DNA of 5,010 nt from Gallionellaceae bacterium. GTDB taxonomy: Bacteria > Pseudomonadota > Gammaproteobacteria > Burkholderiales > Gallionellaceae. The notes beneath the pieces are model-generated. The model was not told where the DNA came from. It searched no databases and was given only the letters and a program-made list of their open reading frames with translations. Of the stretch, positions 4,813 through 5,010 are shown one piece after another (the stretch's first letter is position 1; each line of letters starts with the position of its first letter). A program made the position numbers and the translations under genes. The DNA lies in assembly GCA_021731185.1 (NCBI GenBank), contig JAKFXW010000119.1:1-5010 (forward strand), written 5' to 3'.

Positions 4813-5010
4813 TCAAGGTATACGGGCATAACCAATCGCCCCTTCCACAAACGCATTTGCATCCCACAGCGTGCCTGGCAAGTTGCCACGTCCGCCCGCA
4901 TACCACATTTTGTAAGCTGTGCCGTCCTTGATTACGCTGGGTACGCCTACGGCTGGGCGATCCCACGCCCCGTCGCCGCCCGCTGTGAAGATGGGGTTGC
5001 CATAAGGTGT
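4813..5010 (-). CDS. C-terminal end of a beta-propeller/glycosidase-fold-like protein (5' part outside window)
   Basis: An open frame runs in from the right edge for 65 codons to a TGA at 4815-4813. It reads TPYGNPIFTAGGDGAWDRPA, then VGVPSVIKDGTAYKMWYAGG, and ends EGAIGYARIP. The WDRP...P.VIKDG..YKMWYAGG...IGYA pattern is the sort of blade repeat found in five-bladed propeller glycosidase-like proteins (GH43/GH130/GH32-like folds) and in secreted proteins of unknown role. The visible part has one full blade and the start or end of another; no catalytic residue can be assigned. The lipoprotein gene begins 40 bp downstream without an evident terminator between, so the two are likely co-transcribed and may both act at the cell surface. 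That this frame is coding is well supported by composition and the motif; the function is a guess. Confidence 0.75.
   Translation of the reverse strand, partial: TPYGNPIFTAGGDGAWDRPAVGVPSVIKDGTAYKMWYAGGRGNLPGTLWDANAFVEGAIGYARIP

Overview
The window reads as a piece of a betaproteobacterial chromosome (Nitrosomonadales-like at best guess). The LeuC and LeuD sequences are of the proteobacterial two-subunit type, base composition is moderate, and an intergenic repeat resembles dispersed repeats I recall from that group. The taxonomic call is inference from memory, not from a search. Every convincing gene lies on the minus strand, so transcription runs from right (5010) to left (1).

Layout in transcription order. 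(1) 5010-4813: the C-terminal end of a protein with a WD...P...YKMWYAGG...IGYA repeat, like beta-propeller/glycosidase-fold proteins. (2) 4772-3300: a 490-residue predicted lipoprotein with a carboxypeptidase-regulatory-like beta domain and a duplicated C-terminal beta module, 40 bp behind gene 1 and preceded by AAGGAG. (3) 3299-3148: a gene-free 3' stretch ending in a strong hairpin with a T-rich tail (3147-3113), which should terminate the lipoprotein transcript. (4) 3073-2294: a type II toxin-antitoxin operon. It has a good sigma70-like promoter with a palindrome over the -35, an AbrB/MazE-fold antitoxin (3013-2759) and a PIN-domain (VapC-type) toxin (2698-2294). (5) 2194-782: leuC. (6) 797-642: a foldback, MITE-like repeat. 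(7) 611 to the left edge: leuD, missing only its last few codons. LeuC and LeuD form isopropylmalate isomerase of leucine biosynthesis.

Two places deserve attention. First, the toxin start is preceded by four tandem 14-bp units. Each unit carries ATG AAA GC, and each upstream copy encodes a five-residue peptide whose TGA overlaps the next ATG (ATGA). The only good Shine-Dalgarno sequence faces the farthest upstream ATG, so the PIN toxin appears to be translated after a chain of three stop-restart minicistrons, a layout I do not recognise as described. Second, the inverted-repeat element between leuC and leuD carries the leuC stop codon and the last four LeuC codons inside one of its terminal arms, so the repeat seems to have rewritten the end of an essential biosynthetic gene.
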